Positions 28,166 to 37,167 of a stretch of DNA of 64,000 nt are shown here, piece after piece. The position numbers and the translations under genes were made by a program. How positions within the stretch are numbered: the first letter of the stretch is position 1; each line of letters opens with the position of its first letter. The DNA is from Oceanobacillus bengalensis (GTDB lineage: Bacteria > Bacillota > Bacilli > Bacillales > Amphibacillaceae): positions 236,207-300,206 of the forward strand of contig NZ_RBZO01000001.1 in NCBI RefSeq assembly GCF_003628445.1. Direction: 5' to 3'. A model generated the notes under the pieces. The model did no database searches. It had not been told where the DNA came from and worked only from the letters and a program-made list of their open reading frames with translations.

Positions 28166-30204
28166 TGAAGAAGGTATCTACAGAAAAAAGGTTATTTCAA
28201 TATGCGCTCTCTTATAAAAAGGGAATTATCATTGGGTTAGTCTGTTTAATAATTGCTGTAGCGTTAGAACTTGCTGGTCCATTCATTGCCATGACTGTTA
28301 TCGATGATCATATTCTAGGTGTGGAAGGATACTGGCAAGAAGTATCAGAGGCGAGTGACAAAAATACGGTCTCATATCATGATGGATTTGTAAAGCGAGT
28401 GGATCGTATTACAGAGGATGACCAAGCCATTGGTGATCCATTCACCCTTTTACAAGTAGGGACAACGTATTTTACGATAGATGAGGAAGTTCCTTTAACA
28501 GGAAAACGGACATCTGAAGGAAATACGATTCAAGTCACGACAGCAACTGAAGAATTAACCTTTGAAGGGGAGAAACTATCCTTATCAGAGGTCACACCAT
28601 TCTTTAAACCCGAACAAATGCCGATACTATTATTATTAGGATTGTATATGGTTTTAATTATTATTGCTGGTTTCTTTCAATTTTTTAAAACATTTTATTT
28701 GCAGAAATCAGCAAATCAAATTGTGAAGAAAATGCGTAATGATTTATTTCAGCATACGCAGCGGATTCCGATTAATTATTTTATTGATCAACCTGCAGGA
28801 ACGGTTGTAGCAAGAATTACGAATGATACGGAGGCAATTCGAGATTTATATGAACGTGTATTATCCATTATTGTAACAAGTGTTGTGTATATGGCAGGTA
28901 TATTTGTCGCTTTATTTATACTCGATGCAAAGCTTGCAGCAATGTGTTTAGCCGTCATCCCGCTTTTATATTTCTGGATGAAGGCCTATAAATACTTTGG
29001 AACAAAATACAACAAAGTGATTCGTGCAACCATTAGTGAAATTAATGGAAATATTAATGAAGCTGTACAAGGAATGTCTGTTATTCAAGCATTTAATCAA
29101 GAAAAGAAAACAAAAGAGGATTTTGAAGTTTTAAATGAGCGTCATTTTACGTTTCAGAAAAAGCTACTACGATTAAGTGCATTAACGTCCTATAATTTAG
29201 TCACAGTGATTCGGAATTTAACTTTTGTCGGTCTTATTTGGTATTACGGTTCCGCCTCATTTGATTTAAACAGTGTTATTTCTATTGGTTTACTTTATGC
29301 CTTTGTCGATTATATTACTAGATTATTTGAACCAGTTACCGATATTGTTAATCAATTACCATTACTTGAACAAGCGCGTGTTGCCGGTGGTCGTGTTTTC
29401 GAATTGATGGATGTTGATGGGGAGGATGTTTTAGACGACAGTGTTGCTAGATATCGTGGGCATATTCGTTTTGACGATGTATCTTTTGCCTATAATGATG
29501 ATGATTATGTGTTAAAAAATATTTCACTCGAAGTAAAAGCTGGTGAAACAGCAGCCTTTGTAGGCCATACTGGTTCAGGGAAAAGTTCTATCATGAATCT
29601 ATTATTCCGTTTTTACGATCCGCAGAAGGGGAGTATTACAATTGATGGAATAAGCACGAACGATTGGTCACGTCAACAGGTTAGAAGTCATATGGGCATT
29701 GTTCTGCAAGATCCATTCATGTTCTCAGGAACGATCATTTCGAATGTAACGATGAATGATCCGTCTATTTCAAAAGAAAGAGCAATGAAAGCCTTACAAG
29801 CGGTTGGGGCGGACCATTTTATCGAAAAATTACCGAACCGTTACGATGAAGCTGTGACAGAAGGTGGTGCGACGTATTCATTAGGGGAAAGGCAATTAAT
29901 TTCCTTTGCACGTGCACTTGCATTTGACCCTGCCATCCTTATTTTAGATGAGGCAACTGCAAATATTGATACTGAAACAGAAAATGTGATTCAAAATGCT
30001 TTAGAAGTATTAAAAGAAGGTAGAACAACGCTGATAATTGCCCACAGACTTTCAACGATTCAGAAGGCAGATACGATTTTTGTCTTGAACCATGGTAAAA
30101 TAAAAGAAACAGGAAACCATGAACAGTTAATTCATGAAAAAGGATTATATTATCAAATGTATCAAATGCAGCAGGGAAGTATGAAGAAGGTAGCAGTTTC
30201 CTAG
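28165..30204 (+). CDS. bmrD: Heterodimeric multidrug ABC exporter subunit BmrD (catalytic NBD)
   Basis: A 679-aa half-transporter. Between helix 1 (GIIIGLVCLIIAVALELAG) and helix 2 (MPILLLLGLYMVLIIIAGF) lies an extra polar stretch of about 100 residues, matching the extracellular domain known in BmrD. Walker A is GHTGSGKSS. The signature is the atypical YSLGERQ, and Walker B is ILILDEA with catalytic Glu596. An aberrant signature here plus Asp500 in BmrC together make one degenerate ATP site. The start is ATG at 28165 behind GGGGAGG. Also called yheH. Confidence 0.94.
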   Translation: MKKVSTEKRLFQYALSYKKGIIIGLVCLIIAVALELAGPFIAMTVIDDHILGVEGYWQEVSEASDKNTVSYHDGFVKRVDRITEDDQAIGDPFTLLQVGTTYFTIDEEVPLTGKRTSEGNTIQVTTATEELTFEGEKLSLSEVTPFFKPEQMPILLLLGLYMVLIIIAGFFQFFKTFYLQKSANQIVKKMRNDLFQHTQRIPINYFIDQPAGTVVARITNDTEAIRDLYERVLSIIVTSVVYMAGIFVALFILDAKLAAMCLAVIPLLYFWMKAYKYFGTKYNKVIRATISEINGNINEAVQGMSVIQAFNQEKKTKEDFEVLNERHFTFQKKLLRLSALTSYNLVTVIRNLTFVGLIWYYGSASFDLNSVISIGLLYAFVDYITRLFEPVTDIVNQLPLLEQARVAGGRVFELMDVDGEDVLDDSVARYRGHIRFDDVSFAYNDDDYVLKNISLEVKAGETAAFVGHTGSGKSSIMNLLFRFYDPQKGSITIDGISTNDWSRQQVRSHMGIVLQDPFMFSGTIISNVTMNDPSISKERAMKALQAVGADHFIEKLPNRYDEAVTEGGATYSLGERQLISFARALAFDPAILILDEATANIDTETENVIQNALEVLKEGRTTLIIAHRLSTIQKADTIFVLNHGKIKETGNHEQLIHEKGLYYQMYQMQQGSMKKVAVS

Positions 30205-30229
30205 TTCCCTAAAACATGTGGGGTGTCAA

Positions 30230-31045
30230 ATGGATAATCATGAGCATAAGAAGCGAAATATCATTGATGAAGATTTATTTGAGGAATTTGATGATGAAGA
30301 ACTTTATGAATTGGTGCAAGAAGAGCGTAGAAAAGCTTTGGCAAAAGAGAAGGAAGAAAAAGATACCCCACCAAAGCGTCCATTCCCTAAATGGGCGTTT
30401 TGGCTCATCGCAATTGCGATGTTTATTAATGTGTTTGCATTAATACCGCAAACATTTTCCATTCCAGCAATTGATTTTTTAATAACATCAGCTAAACTGT
30501 CCATTAATGAGGATATCCGAAAGTATAAAGAAGCTGTCGTTGTTATTGAATCTGAAAACAGCAAAGGTACAGGTTTTGCGTTTACAGAAGATGGTTTTAT
30601 TTTAACGAATTATCACGTTATTGAAGATAAAAACTCATTGGCAGCGGCTTTTTCTGAAGAAGGATTATTTGAGGTGGAAGTTATCGACACTTACCCATCC
30701 ATTGATTTAGCTGTGCTAAAGGTTGATGGGGAGAATTTACCACATCTAACACTGTCAGAAGACCCATCCATTGAGGAGGACGATGCAATCCGTTTTATTG
30801 GTAATCCATTACGATTTAATGGAATTGCAAATGAAGGTAATATCATTGGCTATACAGCACTTAGTGACTGGGAAGAAGAAGTAGTCATGATTGAGGCACC
30901 GGTTTATCGAGGGAATAGTGGTAGTCCAATTTTGAACGAAGATGGAGAAGTAATTGGTGTGATTTTTGCTACGATAAATAGTGATGCACATGGGAAGGTC
31001 GGGTTATTTGTCCCAATTGACCTCTTTTATAACTATCACTCATGA
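30230..31045 (+). CDS. Membrane-anchored trypsin-like serine protease (no PDZ)
   Basis: A 271-aa protein with a charged cytosolic N-terminus (1-50), one membrane helix at about 54-74 and an extracellular S1C/HtrA-like protease domain. The triad is complete: His129 in LTNYHVIED, Asp159 in SIDLAVLK and Ser230 in RGNSGSP. The C-terminal PDZ domain of HtrA/DegP is absent. The ATG at 30230 is preceded by TGGGGTG. It starts 25 bases after bmrD, so it may be read with that operon. The role is likely surface protein quality control or processing; target unknown. Confidence 0.85.
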   Translation: MDNHEHKKRNIIDEDLFEEFDDEELYELVQEERRKALAKEKEEKDTPPKRPFPKWAFWLIAIAMFINVFALIPQTFSIPAIDFLITSAKLSINEDIRKYKEAVVVIESENSKGTGFAFTEDGFILTNYHVIEDKNSLAAAFSEEGLFEVEVIDTYPSIDLAVLKVDGENLPHLTLSEDPSIEEDDAIRFIGNPLRFNGIANEGNIIGYTALSDWEEEVVMIEAPVYRGNSGSPILNEDGEVIGVIFATINSDAHGKVGLFVPIDLFYNYHS

Positions 31046-31121
31046 AATCATATGTTTTTCTTATTATATTGTTGATATAAACTCTTTTTAGTAGAAGTAA
31101 AGTAGGATAATAGTTTCTTTT

Positions 31122-31151
31122 CGGAACGGTATGACTAAGCAAAATCCTTCA
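31122..31151 (+). repeat. Dispersed 30-bp intergenic repeat, copy 1
   Basis: CGGAACGGTATG..TAAGC followed by AAAA.CCTTCA matches the reverse complement of 40470-40499 at 27 of 30 positions. Confidence 0.6.
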
Positions 31152-31289
31152 AAGTTTATATCCATGCGTACTAGTTATTCGTTAAAGTAACAGCTACTTA
31201 GTAAAAACATAAAAAGTGGTTTTAAATCGGCGAAGAAAGGGTACCTATTTATTGGGGAATTTTTATTACATAATTAGAAGAAGTACGTG

Positions 31290-31322
31290 TCCCTAGTTTT
31301 CGCGAACTAGGGATATTTTTAT
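31290..31322 (+). terminator. Intrinsic terminator after the membrane protease gene
   Basis: TCCCTAGTT pairs perfectly with AACTAGGGA around TTCGCG, and TATTTTT follows. It lies 245 bases past the protease stop. Confidence 0.8.
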
Positions 31323-31480
31323 AACTATTACACTGACGTTATGGATATTTAAACAAAATGTAACTTTTTGGTGATGTTAAAGTAAGGTGAATACGTTAGG
31401 ATAGAGTTTATCTAGAAATTGTCGATATATTGTAACGTTTGTCGTTTTTTTCTAATTTGATTAAAAAGAGGATAAATAAT
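31323..31480 (+). other. Non-coding leader region upstream of sigI
   Basis: Together with 31046-31289 this is a 435-base gap without a recognised gene. It holds the dispersed repeat and terminator listed separately, then an AT-rich leader. I could not find a convincing sigma-I promoter in it. Confidence 0.5.
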
Positions 31481-31594
31481 ATGTTTGCTATTAAAAAAAT
31501 GATAAAGGCTTTAAAAACCACACCCAAAAATTTAGAAATAGATACGAATTCTGTAGTAGCAGGAGGTGCTTTTAGTGATTCAAAAATCACTTGA
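31481..31594 (+). CDS. Putative 37-aa upstream ORF overlapping sigI
   Basis: ATG at 31481 follows AAAGAGG at 9 bases. It encodes a 37-residue basic peptide, MFAIKKMIKALKTT followed by PKNLEIDTNSVVAGG, and ends with TGA at 31592, 20 bases inside sigI in another frame. The sigI ribosome binding site lies inside this frame, so its translation could couple to or limit sigI translation. I do not recognise the peptide. Confidence 0.45.
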   Translation: MFAIKKMIKALKTTPKNLEIDTNSVVAGGAFSDSKIT

Positions 31595-32303
31595 AGAGTA
31601 TCCTCTTGAAGAGATGGTTATTCGCGTGCAAAATGGAGACGCACATTCGCAAGATTATTTGTTACGAATGTATCAACCGTTTATCGCAAAATCCATATCT
31701 GAAGTTTGCAAGCGATATATTGATCCAAAAACAGATGATGAATTTAGTATTGGTTTATCAGCTTTTAATGATGCTATTTTATCCTTTTCTCCTGATAAAG
31801 GATGTTCTTTCTTAGCGTTTGCGAATATTGTCATTAAAAGAAAAATCATTGATTATATTCGTTCAAATGCAAAGTATCCACTAATGATGTCTTTAGATGA
31901 AAAGCTTGATAATGAACAAATAGAAAGTTCGACAGAGATTCGAATATCAAAGGAAAGGTATCAAGAAAAAGAATATACCATTCGTCTTCGTGAAGAAATT
32001 ATGCAATATAAGGTTATATTGAGCGAATATAACCTTAGCCTTGAGATGCTTACGAACGTTTCTCCAAAACATCGGGATGCACGTGACTCTGCAGTACGTG
32101 TGGCTCGAGTGCTTGTAGAAGATGGAGCACTCCGAAGTCATGTCGTAATGAAAAAGAAATTACCGATGAAAGACTTAAAACACCGTGTGGAAGTTAGTAA
32201 GAAAACGTTAGAAAGAAATCGTAAATATATTCTTGCAATGTTTATTGTATTAAATGAAGAATTTATCTATTTAAAGGATTACCTTAAGGGTGTGGGTTTG
32301 TGA
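31575..32303 (+). CDS. sigI: RNA polymerase sigma factor SigI
   Basis: A 242-aa sigma-70-family factor of the SigI group (heat and cell-wall stress in B. subtilis). Region 2 elements are visible: MVIRVQNGDAHSQDYLLRMYQPFI, then SFLAFANIVIKRKIIDYIRSN, followed by a SigI-specific C-terminal domain ending in a helix-turn-helix-like KHRVEVSKKTLERNRKYI. I chose the GTG at 31575 because AGGAGGTG lies six bases upstream; a GTG at 31566 is inside that site. Its stop overlaps the rsgI start, the usual sigma/anti-sigma coupling. Confidence 0.93.
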   Translation: MIQKSLEEYPLEEMVIRVQNGDAHSQDYLLRMYQPFIAKSISEVCKRYIDPKTDDEFSIGLSAFNDAILSFSPDKGCSFLAFANIVIKRKIIDYIRSNAKYPLMMSLDEKLDNEQIESSTEIRISKERYQEKEYTIRLREEIMQYKVILSEYNLSLEMLTNVSPKHRDARDSAVRVARVLVEDGALRSHVVMKKKLPMKDLKHRVEVSKKTLERNRKYILAMFIVLNEEFIYLKDYLKGVGL

Positions 32304-33109
32304 AAAAGGGAATAATGATGGAGCAACATGAAGATTATGCTATCTTTATTTCAAAAGATGGAGCCATTGAAAAAGGTAGACAAAAATCTGACAATGCTGA
32401 AATTGGAATGGAGGTTCTCTATGAGCCAATCACGAATAAACAAAGCATTCAAGGTTTATCAGGTGAGCAAAAGAAAGCACTATTTCCTAAGGTATTAACC
32501 TTTACATTCATACTATTGTTATTAGCTGTACCATTTTACGTTACTCCTTTTAGCAATGAAGTATTCGCTTATGTAACGGTCGATATTAATCCTAGTATCA
32601 CATTAGAAATTAATGAAGATTATCATGTTAAGGAAATACACGCTAATAATAGCGATGCACTTCAGATAATTAAGCAAATTGATGACTATAAAAATAAAGA
32701 CATAGAGGAATTTATTGAACAGATCATGGATAGATGTGAAGAAGCAGGGTTAATAAATGAGGAAAAGAATATCTTAGTTGGAATCAGTTTTACAACAGAT
32801 GAATTCCCAGATAATCTTTCTGAGATTGAAGATATAGAACAGCATCTATTGCAAAATGCAGATTGGAATATTGCGGCGTTTCATGTTCCAGAAGAAATCA
32901 AAAAACGTGCGGATGAAGAAAAGGTCTCGATGAATGAAATGTTAGCTGAAGACATTCACGAAACAGCTTTGAATGAGTTGGAAATAGATACACTATTGGA
33001 TGAGCAAGAAAAAGAAATGATTGACTCATTCTATGATGAAAAAGAAGTTGAAATAATGACGCTTGAGAAAGAAAGAGATGAAAAACAAACCGATGATGCT
33101 AGAGAATAG
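32300..33109 (+). CDS. rsgI: Anti-sigma-I factor RsgI
   Basis: A 269-aa membrane protein that holds SigI inactive. It has a cytosolic RsgI N-terminal domain (about 8-55), one membrane helix at about 65-82 and a conserved extracellular block AYVTVDINPSITLEIN. The Asn97-Pro98 bond in DINPS is the site of autoproteolysis described for RsgI proteins. The C-terminal part is acidic and Glu/Lys-rich with no carbohydrate-binding module, and the protein is shorter than B. subtilis RsgI. The start is GTG overlapping the sigI stop. Confidence 0.92.
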   Translation: MKKGIMMEQHEDYAIFISKDGAIEKGRQKSDNAEIGMEVLYEPITNKQSIQGLSGEQKKALFPKVLTFTFILLLLAVPFYVTPFSNEVFAYVTVDINPSITLEINEDYHVKEIHANNSDALQIIKQIDDYKNKDIEEFIEQIMDRCEEAGLINEEKNILVGISFTTDEFPDNLSEIEDIEQHLLQNADWNIAAFHVPEEIKKRADEEKVSMNEMLAEDIHETALNELEIDTLLDEQEKEMIDSFYDEKEVEIMTLEKERDEKQTDDARE

Positions 33110-33119
33110 TCAGTAAATA

Positions 33120-33151
33120 AAAACACTTGCAAATGTGCAAGTGTTTTTATT
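33120..33151. terminator. Bidirectional terminator of sigI-rsgI
   Basis: AAACACTTGCA and GTGCAAGTGTTT pair and are followed by TTTT on the plus strand. An A-run on the left flank allows use by the convergent yhdB. Confidence 0.88.
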
Positions 33152-33157
33152 TACAGG

Positions 33158-33391
33158 TTATACTTCCATTGAAATTGTTGGTGTATGCTTCATGGCGTGG
33201 TCAATATAATAAAGAAGATTATCATGGGATTCAATAATCTTAGTTTGGTCAAGAGAATAGTTGTAGGCATGTAAAAATTGTTGAATTCTCTTTGAAAGTA
33301 GATCATCGTTTGTTCTTACCATGAGAACAAGTAAATCATCCCATTGTCCCCAAAGTGTATAGTATAGTGCTTTGTCATAATCTGGAATCAC
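33158..33391 (-). CDS. yhdB: YhdB-like protein
   Basis: A 77-aa cytosolic protein, PDYDKALYYTLWGQWDDL LVLMVRTNDDLLSKRIQQFLHAYNY, resembling the uncharacterised Bacillus YhdB family (about 80 aa). The GTG at 33391 is chosen because AAGGAGGGG lies just upstream; the frame stays open for 23 further codons without a better site. Function unknown. The start gives the length expected for the family. Confidence 0.72.
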   Translation of the reverse strand: MIPDYDKALYYTLWGQWDDLLVLMVRTNDDLLSKRIQQFLHAYNYSLDQTKIIESHDNLLYYIDHAMKHTPTISMEV

Positions 33392-33557
33392 TTTACCCCT
33401 CCTTAATAATAAAGGGCTATTTCTATTGTCCCCATTATCTATATTAAATGTCATAAACAAAGATGGTGTGATTGCCAGATAAAGGTTTGCCTATATCAGC
33501 ATAAAGTGTTTTAGTCGAAACATACTAAATGTGTATCATAAAAAAGGGGGAAACTCA

Positions 33558-34223
33558 TTGAAAAAACAGCTGATAACAAGTGGATTAGTTCTTACGCTAT
33601 CTTTAGTTGGATGTCAGACTGCAGATAACGATGGGGCAACAGGAACGACAACAGGCAATAATAATACGGGGATACAACCTACCCAGTATCATGATAGGGG
33701 ATCTGTAGATGGTACTGACGCCCGTAATTATATGCTACAAAGAGATGCAGACTGGTTCCAGAACCGCGAAGAAAACACAGGGCAAAATAATAATGACAGA
33801 GTTAATACTCGGAATATAAATAATCAAGTAAATGACAACAGGAATGAAAACCGTTATGAAGTCGGGGAAGAAGCGGCAAATAAGATTACAAATCAAATGG
33901 ATGAAATTGATAGTGCGTATGTGTTAACAACCGAAAATAATGCATATGTAGCTGCAGAGCTTGATACCGACAATAACAATCGTGGACAAAGAAACGATAA
34001 TAACACGTTTGACGATGAACTTTCTGATGAAGTAAAAGAAAAAATTGGTGATATCGTCAAATCAGTCGATAGAGATATTGACAATGTGTATGTTTCCACC
34101 AATCCTGATTTCTTCAATTTAACGAATAACTACGCTGAAGATGTGGACCGTGGAGAGCCGATTGAAGGTTTCTTTGATCAATTCAGTAATATGATTGAAC
34201 GCATTTTTCCACAAAATAGATAA
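33558..34223 (+). CDS. YhcN/YlaJ-family sporulation lipoprotein
   Basis: A 221-aa lipoprotein. The signal KKQLITSGLVLTLSLVGC ends in lipobox LVGC. An Asn/Thr/Gly-rich low-complexity stretch (about 20-100) leads to the YhcN/YlaJ domain with EVGEEAANKITNQMDEIDSAYVLTTENNAYVAAEL and a SVDRDIDNVYVSTNPDF block. Members are found in the spore inner membrane and some have been linked to outgrowth. The start is TTG at 33558 behind AAAGGGGG; an upstream ATG has no site. Confidence 0.88.
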   Translation: MKKQLITSGLVLTLSLVGCQTADNDGATGTTTGNNNTGIQPTQYHDRGSVDGTDARNYMLQRDADWFQNREENTGQNNNDRVNTRNINNQVNDNRNENRYEVGEEAANKITNQMDEIDSAYVLTTENNAYVAAELDTDNNNRGQRNDNNTFDDELSDEVKEKIGDIVKSVDRDIDNVYVSTNPDFFNLTNNYAEDVDRGEPIEGFFDQFSNMIERIFPQNR

Positions 34224-34227
34224 CCTA

Positions 34228-34272
34228 AAAAGAATGGCTTGTTCTTCATAAATAGAACAAGCCATTCTTTTC
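34228..34272. terminator. Intrinsic terminator after the YhcN/YlaJ gene
   Basis: A perfect 16-bp stem (AAGAATGGCTTGTTCT and its complement) with a loop of about 8 bases and flanking A and T runs. Confidence 0.92.
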
Positions 34273-34364
34273 AAATTTTGTAACATATGATACAATAATT
34301 TCATACAATTCCTATAAATACTAGTTGTTTAATATGATTTAAAATTTCCTGTGGAGTTGATTTA

Positions 34365-35003
34365 ATGGGTCTTGAATTTATTGATATATTTGAGGATTGG
34401 GCGGAGGAATACGATAAAAGTGTTGCAGGGTTAGATCCGCAATATGCACAAGTTTTTGCCAACTATAAAGGAATTTTACAAGAGGTAGTAAATTTATCTT
34501 CGGGTACAGTACTTGAATTCGGTGTTGGTACAGGTAACTTATCAACACTTCTTATAGAAGCAGGTCATAAAGTAATAGGAATTGAACCTTCAAAAGCAAT
34601 GCGTGATGTTGCAAAGCAAAAACACCCTAATCTACCTGTGTTAGATGGGGACTTTATTGCATTTCCAAAACTACGAACTTCTATTGACACGATTGTAAGC
34701 ACATATGCTTTTCATCATTTAACAGATGATGAGAAGAAAATTGCAGTAAAGAAGTATCATGATTTGCTATTACCCGGCGGGAAGGTTGTTTTTGGTGATA
34801 CGATGTTTACATCAAAAGAAGCCAAAGAATTAATTATTGAGGATGCAAGAAATAAAGGGCATCATGACTTAGTAGAGGATCTCAACCGGGAATACTATCC
34901 AACGATTGATGTATTACATGATATGTTTACAAAGCATTCGTTTAACGTTTCTTTTAAACAAATGAATGATTTTGTCTGGATTATGGAAGCAGAAAAACAA
35001 TAA
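34365..35003 (+). CDS. yrrT: SAM-dependent methyltransferase YrrT
   Basis: A 212-aa class I methyltransferase with motif I VLEFGVGTGNLS, post-I GIEPSKAM and a SIDTIVSTYAFHHLTDDEKK block. In B. subtilis yrrT starts the CymR-regulated yrrT-mtnN-mccA-mccB operon for recycling methionine sulfur to cysteine. Here mccA follows after 33 bases and mtnN is absent from the position between them. AATTCC upstream (about 34304) may be part of a CymR-type site, but the match is incomplete. Substrate unknown. Confidence 0.88.
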   Translation: MGLEFIDIFEDWAEEYDKSVAGLDPQYAQVFANYKGILQEVVNLSSGTVLEFGVGTGNLSTLLIEAGHKVIGIEPSKAMRDVAKQKHPNLPVLDGDFIAFPKLRTSIDTIVSTYAFHHLTDDEKKIAVKKYHDLLLPGGKVVFGDTMFTSKEAKELIIEDARNKGHHDLVEDLNREYYPTIDVLHDMFTKHSFNVSFKQMNDFVWIMEAEKQ

Positions 35004-35036
35004 TAATAATTATTTCAGGGATAAGAGGAGAGCTAT

Positions 35037-35951
35037 ATGACAGTTTATCATTCCATTCATGAGTTGATTGGGCAAACGCCATTGATGGAGATAAATCATT
35101 TTTCATTACCCAGTGGTGTAAGATTATATGCTAAATTGGAATTTTTCAATCCTGGTGGAAGTGTCAAAGATAGGTTAGGACGCATGTTGATTAGTGAGGC
35201 GTTAGAAAGTGGTAAGGTTACGCCAGGCGGTACAATCATCGAGCCTACTGCTGGAAATACAGGGATAGGGTTGGCACTAGCCGCTTTACAGAAGGATTTA
35301 TCGGTTATTTTTTGTGTTCCAGAGCACTTTAGTACGGAAAAACAGCAATTAATGAAGGCATTAGGTGCAACAATCGTTCATACGCCAAGGGATAAGGGAA
35401 TGGCGGGAGCGATAGAAAAAACACAGCAACTATTAACAGAGATTCCAAATAGTTTTTCACCTCAACAGTTCGCTAATCCAGCTAATCCGAAAACCTATTA
35501 CCAAACACTCGGACCAGAGATTTGGAAAGATTTAGATGGGGAGGTTGACATTTTTATTGCTGGTGCAGGTTCAGGGGGGACATTTGTTGGAACATCGCAG
35601 TACTTAAAAGAAAAAAACAACAAAATTAAAACGGTAATTGTTGAACCCGAGGGATCCATTATTGCTGGTGGAAATCCTGGTCCTCACCTGACAGAAGGGA
35701 TTGGAATGGAGTTTATTCCGGAATTTTTTGACAGGGCTTTACTAGACGAAATTTACACCGTTTCGGATGAAAATGCATTTCAAATGGTAAAGGAACTAGC
35801 AAGTAAAGAAGGATTACTTGTTGGTAGCTCATCGGGATCTGCAATGTATGCTGCATTACAAGAAGCTAAAAATGTTAAACCTGGAACGAATATTGTGACC
35901 ATTTTTCCTGATAGTAGTGACAGGTATTTAAGTAAAAATATATATAGTTGA
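35037..35951 (+). CDS. mccA: Cystathionine beta-synthase / O-acetylserine thiol-lyase MccA
   Basis: A 304-aa fold-type II PLP enzyme. Lys44 in NPGGSVKDRLG is the PLP lysine, PTAGNTGIGLAL binds the substrate and GAGSGGTFVGTSQYL cups the phosphate. With the cystathionine lyase next to it, the likely reaction is joining homocysteine to O-acetylserine to make cystathionine (reverse transsulfuration), as for B. subtilis MccA (YrhA). Plain cysteine synthase activity cannot be excluded. The ATG follows AAGAGGAG. Confidence 0.9.
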   Translation: MTVYHSIHELIGQTPLMEINHFSLPSGVRLYAKLEFFNPGGSVKDRLGRMLISEALESGKVTPGGTIIEPTAGNTGIGLALAALQKDLSVIFCVPEHFSTEKQQLMKALGATIVHTPRDKGMAGAIEKTQQLLTEIPNSFSPQQFANPANPKTYYQTLGPEIWKDLDGEVDIFIAGAGSGGTFVGTSQYLKEKNNKIKTVIVEPEGSIIAGGNPGPHLTEGIGMEFIPEFFDRALLDEIYTVSDENAFQMVKELASKEGLLVGSSSGSAMYAALQEAKNVKPGTNIVTIFPDSSDRYLSKNIYS

Positions 35952-35968
35952 AGGAGCAAAGAAAAAAT

Positions 35969-37102
35969 ATGCGTAAAAAAACACAAATGATTCATGGTGG
36001 CATAACAGGTGACGAACAAACAGGTGCTGTTTCTGTCCCTATATATCAAGTTAGTACGTATAAACAAGATAGCGTAGGCAAACATCGTGGTTACGAGTAC
36101 TCTCGTACAGGGAATCCGACGAGATATGCACTAGAAAACCTTATTGCGGAATTAGAAGATGGGGTAGCGGGTTTTGCTTTTAGTTCTGGTATGGCTGCAA
36201 TTACATCTGTCATGATGTTACTTAAGGCTGATGATCATATATTGCTAACGGATGATGTGTATGGTGGTTCTTATCGTTTAATGACAAAGGTTTTAAACCG
36301 TTTTAATTTAGATCATACATTTGTCGATACGAGTAAACCTGAAAACGTAGAAGCACTTATCCAAGAGAATACAAAGGCATTGTATATTGAAACACCAACA
36401 AATCCATTATTAAAAATTACAGATATTAAAAAGATGGCTGAAATTGCTAAAAAACATGATTTATTATTAATTGTCGACAATACATTTGCGACTCCTTACT
36501 GGCAGCAACCATTAAACTCTGGTGCAGATATCGTCTTACACAGTGCTACGAAATATATTGGTGGCCACAGTGATGTTGTTTCAGGGTTAGTAGCTGTTAA
36601 CTCAAAAAAACTTGCTGAAGAGCTACACTTTATCCAAAACTCAGTTGGAGCTATTTTAGGGCCACAAGATTCTTGGTTATTAATTCGCGGGATAAAGACA
36701 CTTGGATTGCGTATGGAAGCAATAGAGGCGAACACGAAAAAAATAGTTGATTTCCTAAAAGGACATAAACAGGTAACAACGGTTTATTATCCTGGTCTAA
36801 CGGATCACCCTGGATACGATGTTGCTGTAACACAGGCTTCAGGTTTTGGAGGGATGGTTTCATTTGATGTTGGAAGTGCAGAAAAAGCTGAGGAAGTGTT
36901 AAGTAAGTTAAAATATTTTACATTAGCAGAAAGCTTAGGAGCTGTAGAAAGTTTAATATCCGTTCCAGCTAAAATGACACATGCTTCGATTCCTCGAGAC
37001 AGAAGATTAGAACTTGGTATAACAGATGGACTCATTCGTATCTCTGTTGGGATAGAAGATGTGCAGGACTTAATAGAAGATTTAGATGGCGCGCTTTCAT
37101 AA
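35969..37102 (+). CDS. mccB: Cystathionine gamma-lyase/homocysteine gamma-lyase MccB
   Basis: A 377-aa Cys/Met-metabolism PLP enzyme that cleaves cystathionine to cysteine. The motif HSATKYIGGHSD contains PLP Lys195, preceded by LIVDNTFATPYWQQPL. YEYSRTGNPTRYALE and the C-terminal SLGAVESLISVPAKMTH are family blocks. The start chosen is ATG at 35969, with GAAGGAG upstream and 17 bases after mccA. The length equals B. subtilis MccB (YrhB, 379 aa). Confidence 0.92.
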   Translation: MRKKTQMIHGGITGDEQTGAVSVPIYQVSTYKQDSVGKHRGYEYSRTGNPTRYALENLIAELEDGVAGFAFSSGMAAITSVMMLLKADDHILLTDDVYGGSYRLMTKVLNRFNLDHTFVDTSKPENVEALIQENTKALYIETPTNPLLKITDIKKMAEIAKKHDLLLIVDNTFATPYWQQPLNSGADIVLHSATKYIGGHSDVVSGLVAVNSKKLAEELHFIQNSVGAILGPQDSWLLIRGIKTLGLRMEAIEANTKKIVDFLKGHKQVTTVYYPGLTDHPGYDVAVTQASGFGGMVSFDVGSAEKAEEVLSKLKYFTLAESLGAVESLISVPAKMTHASIPRDRRLELGITDGLIRISVGIEDVQDLIEDLDGALS

Positions 37103-37126
37103 ATAAATATTATTTGGTGCTTGGGA

Positions 37127-37160
37127 GAAGTTGTCTTAGATGAGGCAGCTTCTTTTTTTT
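37127..37160 (+). terminator. Intrinsic terminator of yrrT-mccAB
   Basis: GAAGTTGTC pairs with GGCAGCTTC (two wobbles) and eight T follow. It lies just before array B. Confidence 0.8.
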
Positions 37161-37167
37161 AAGGCTG

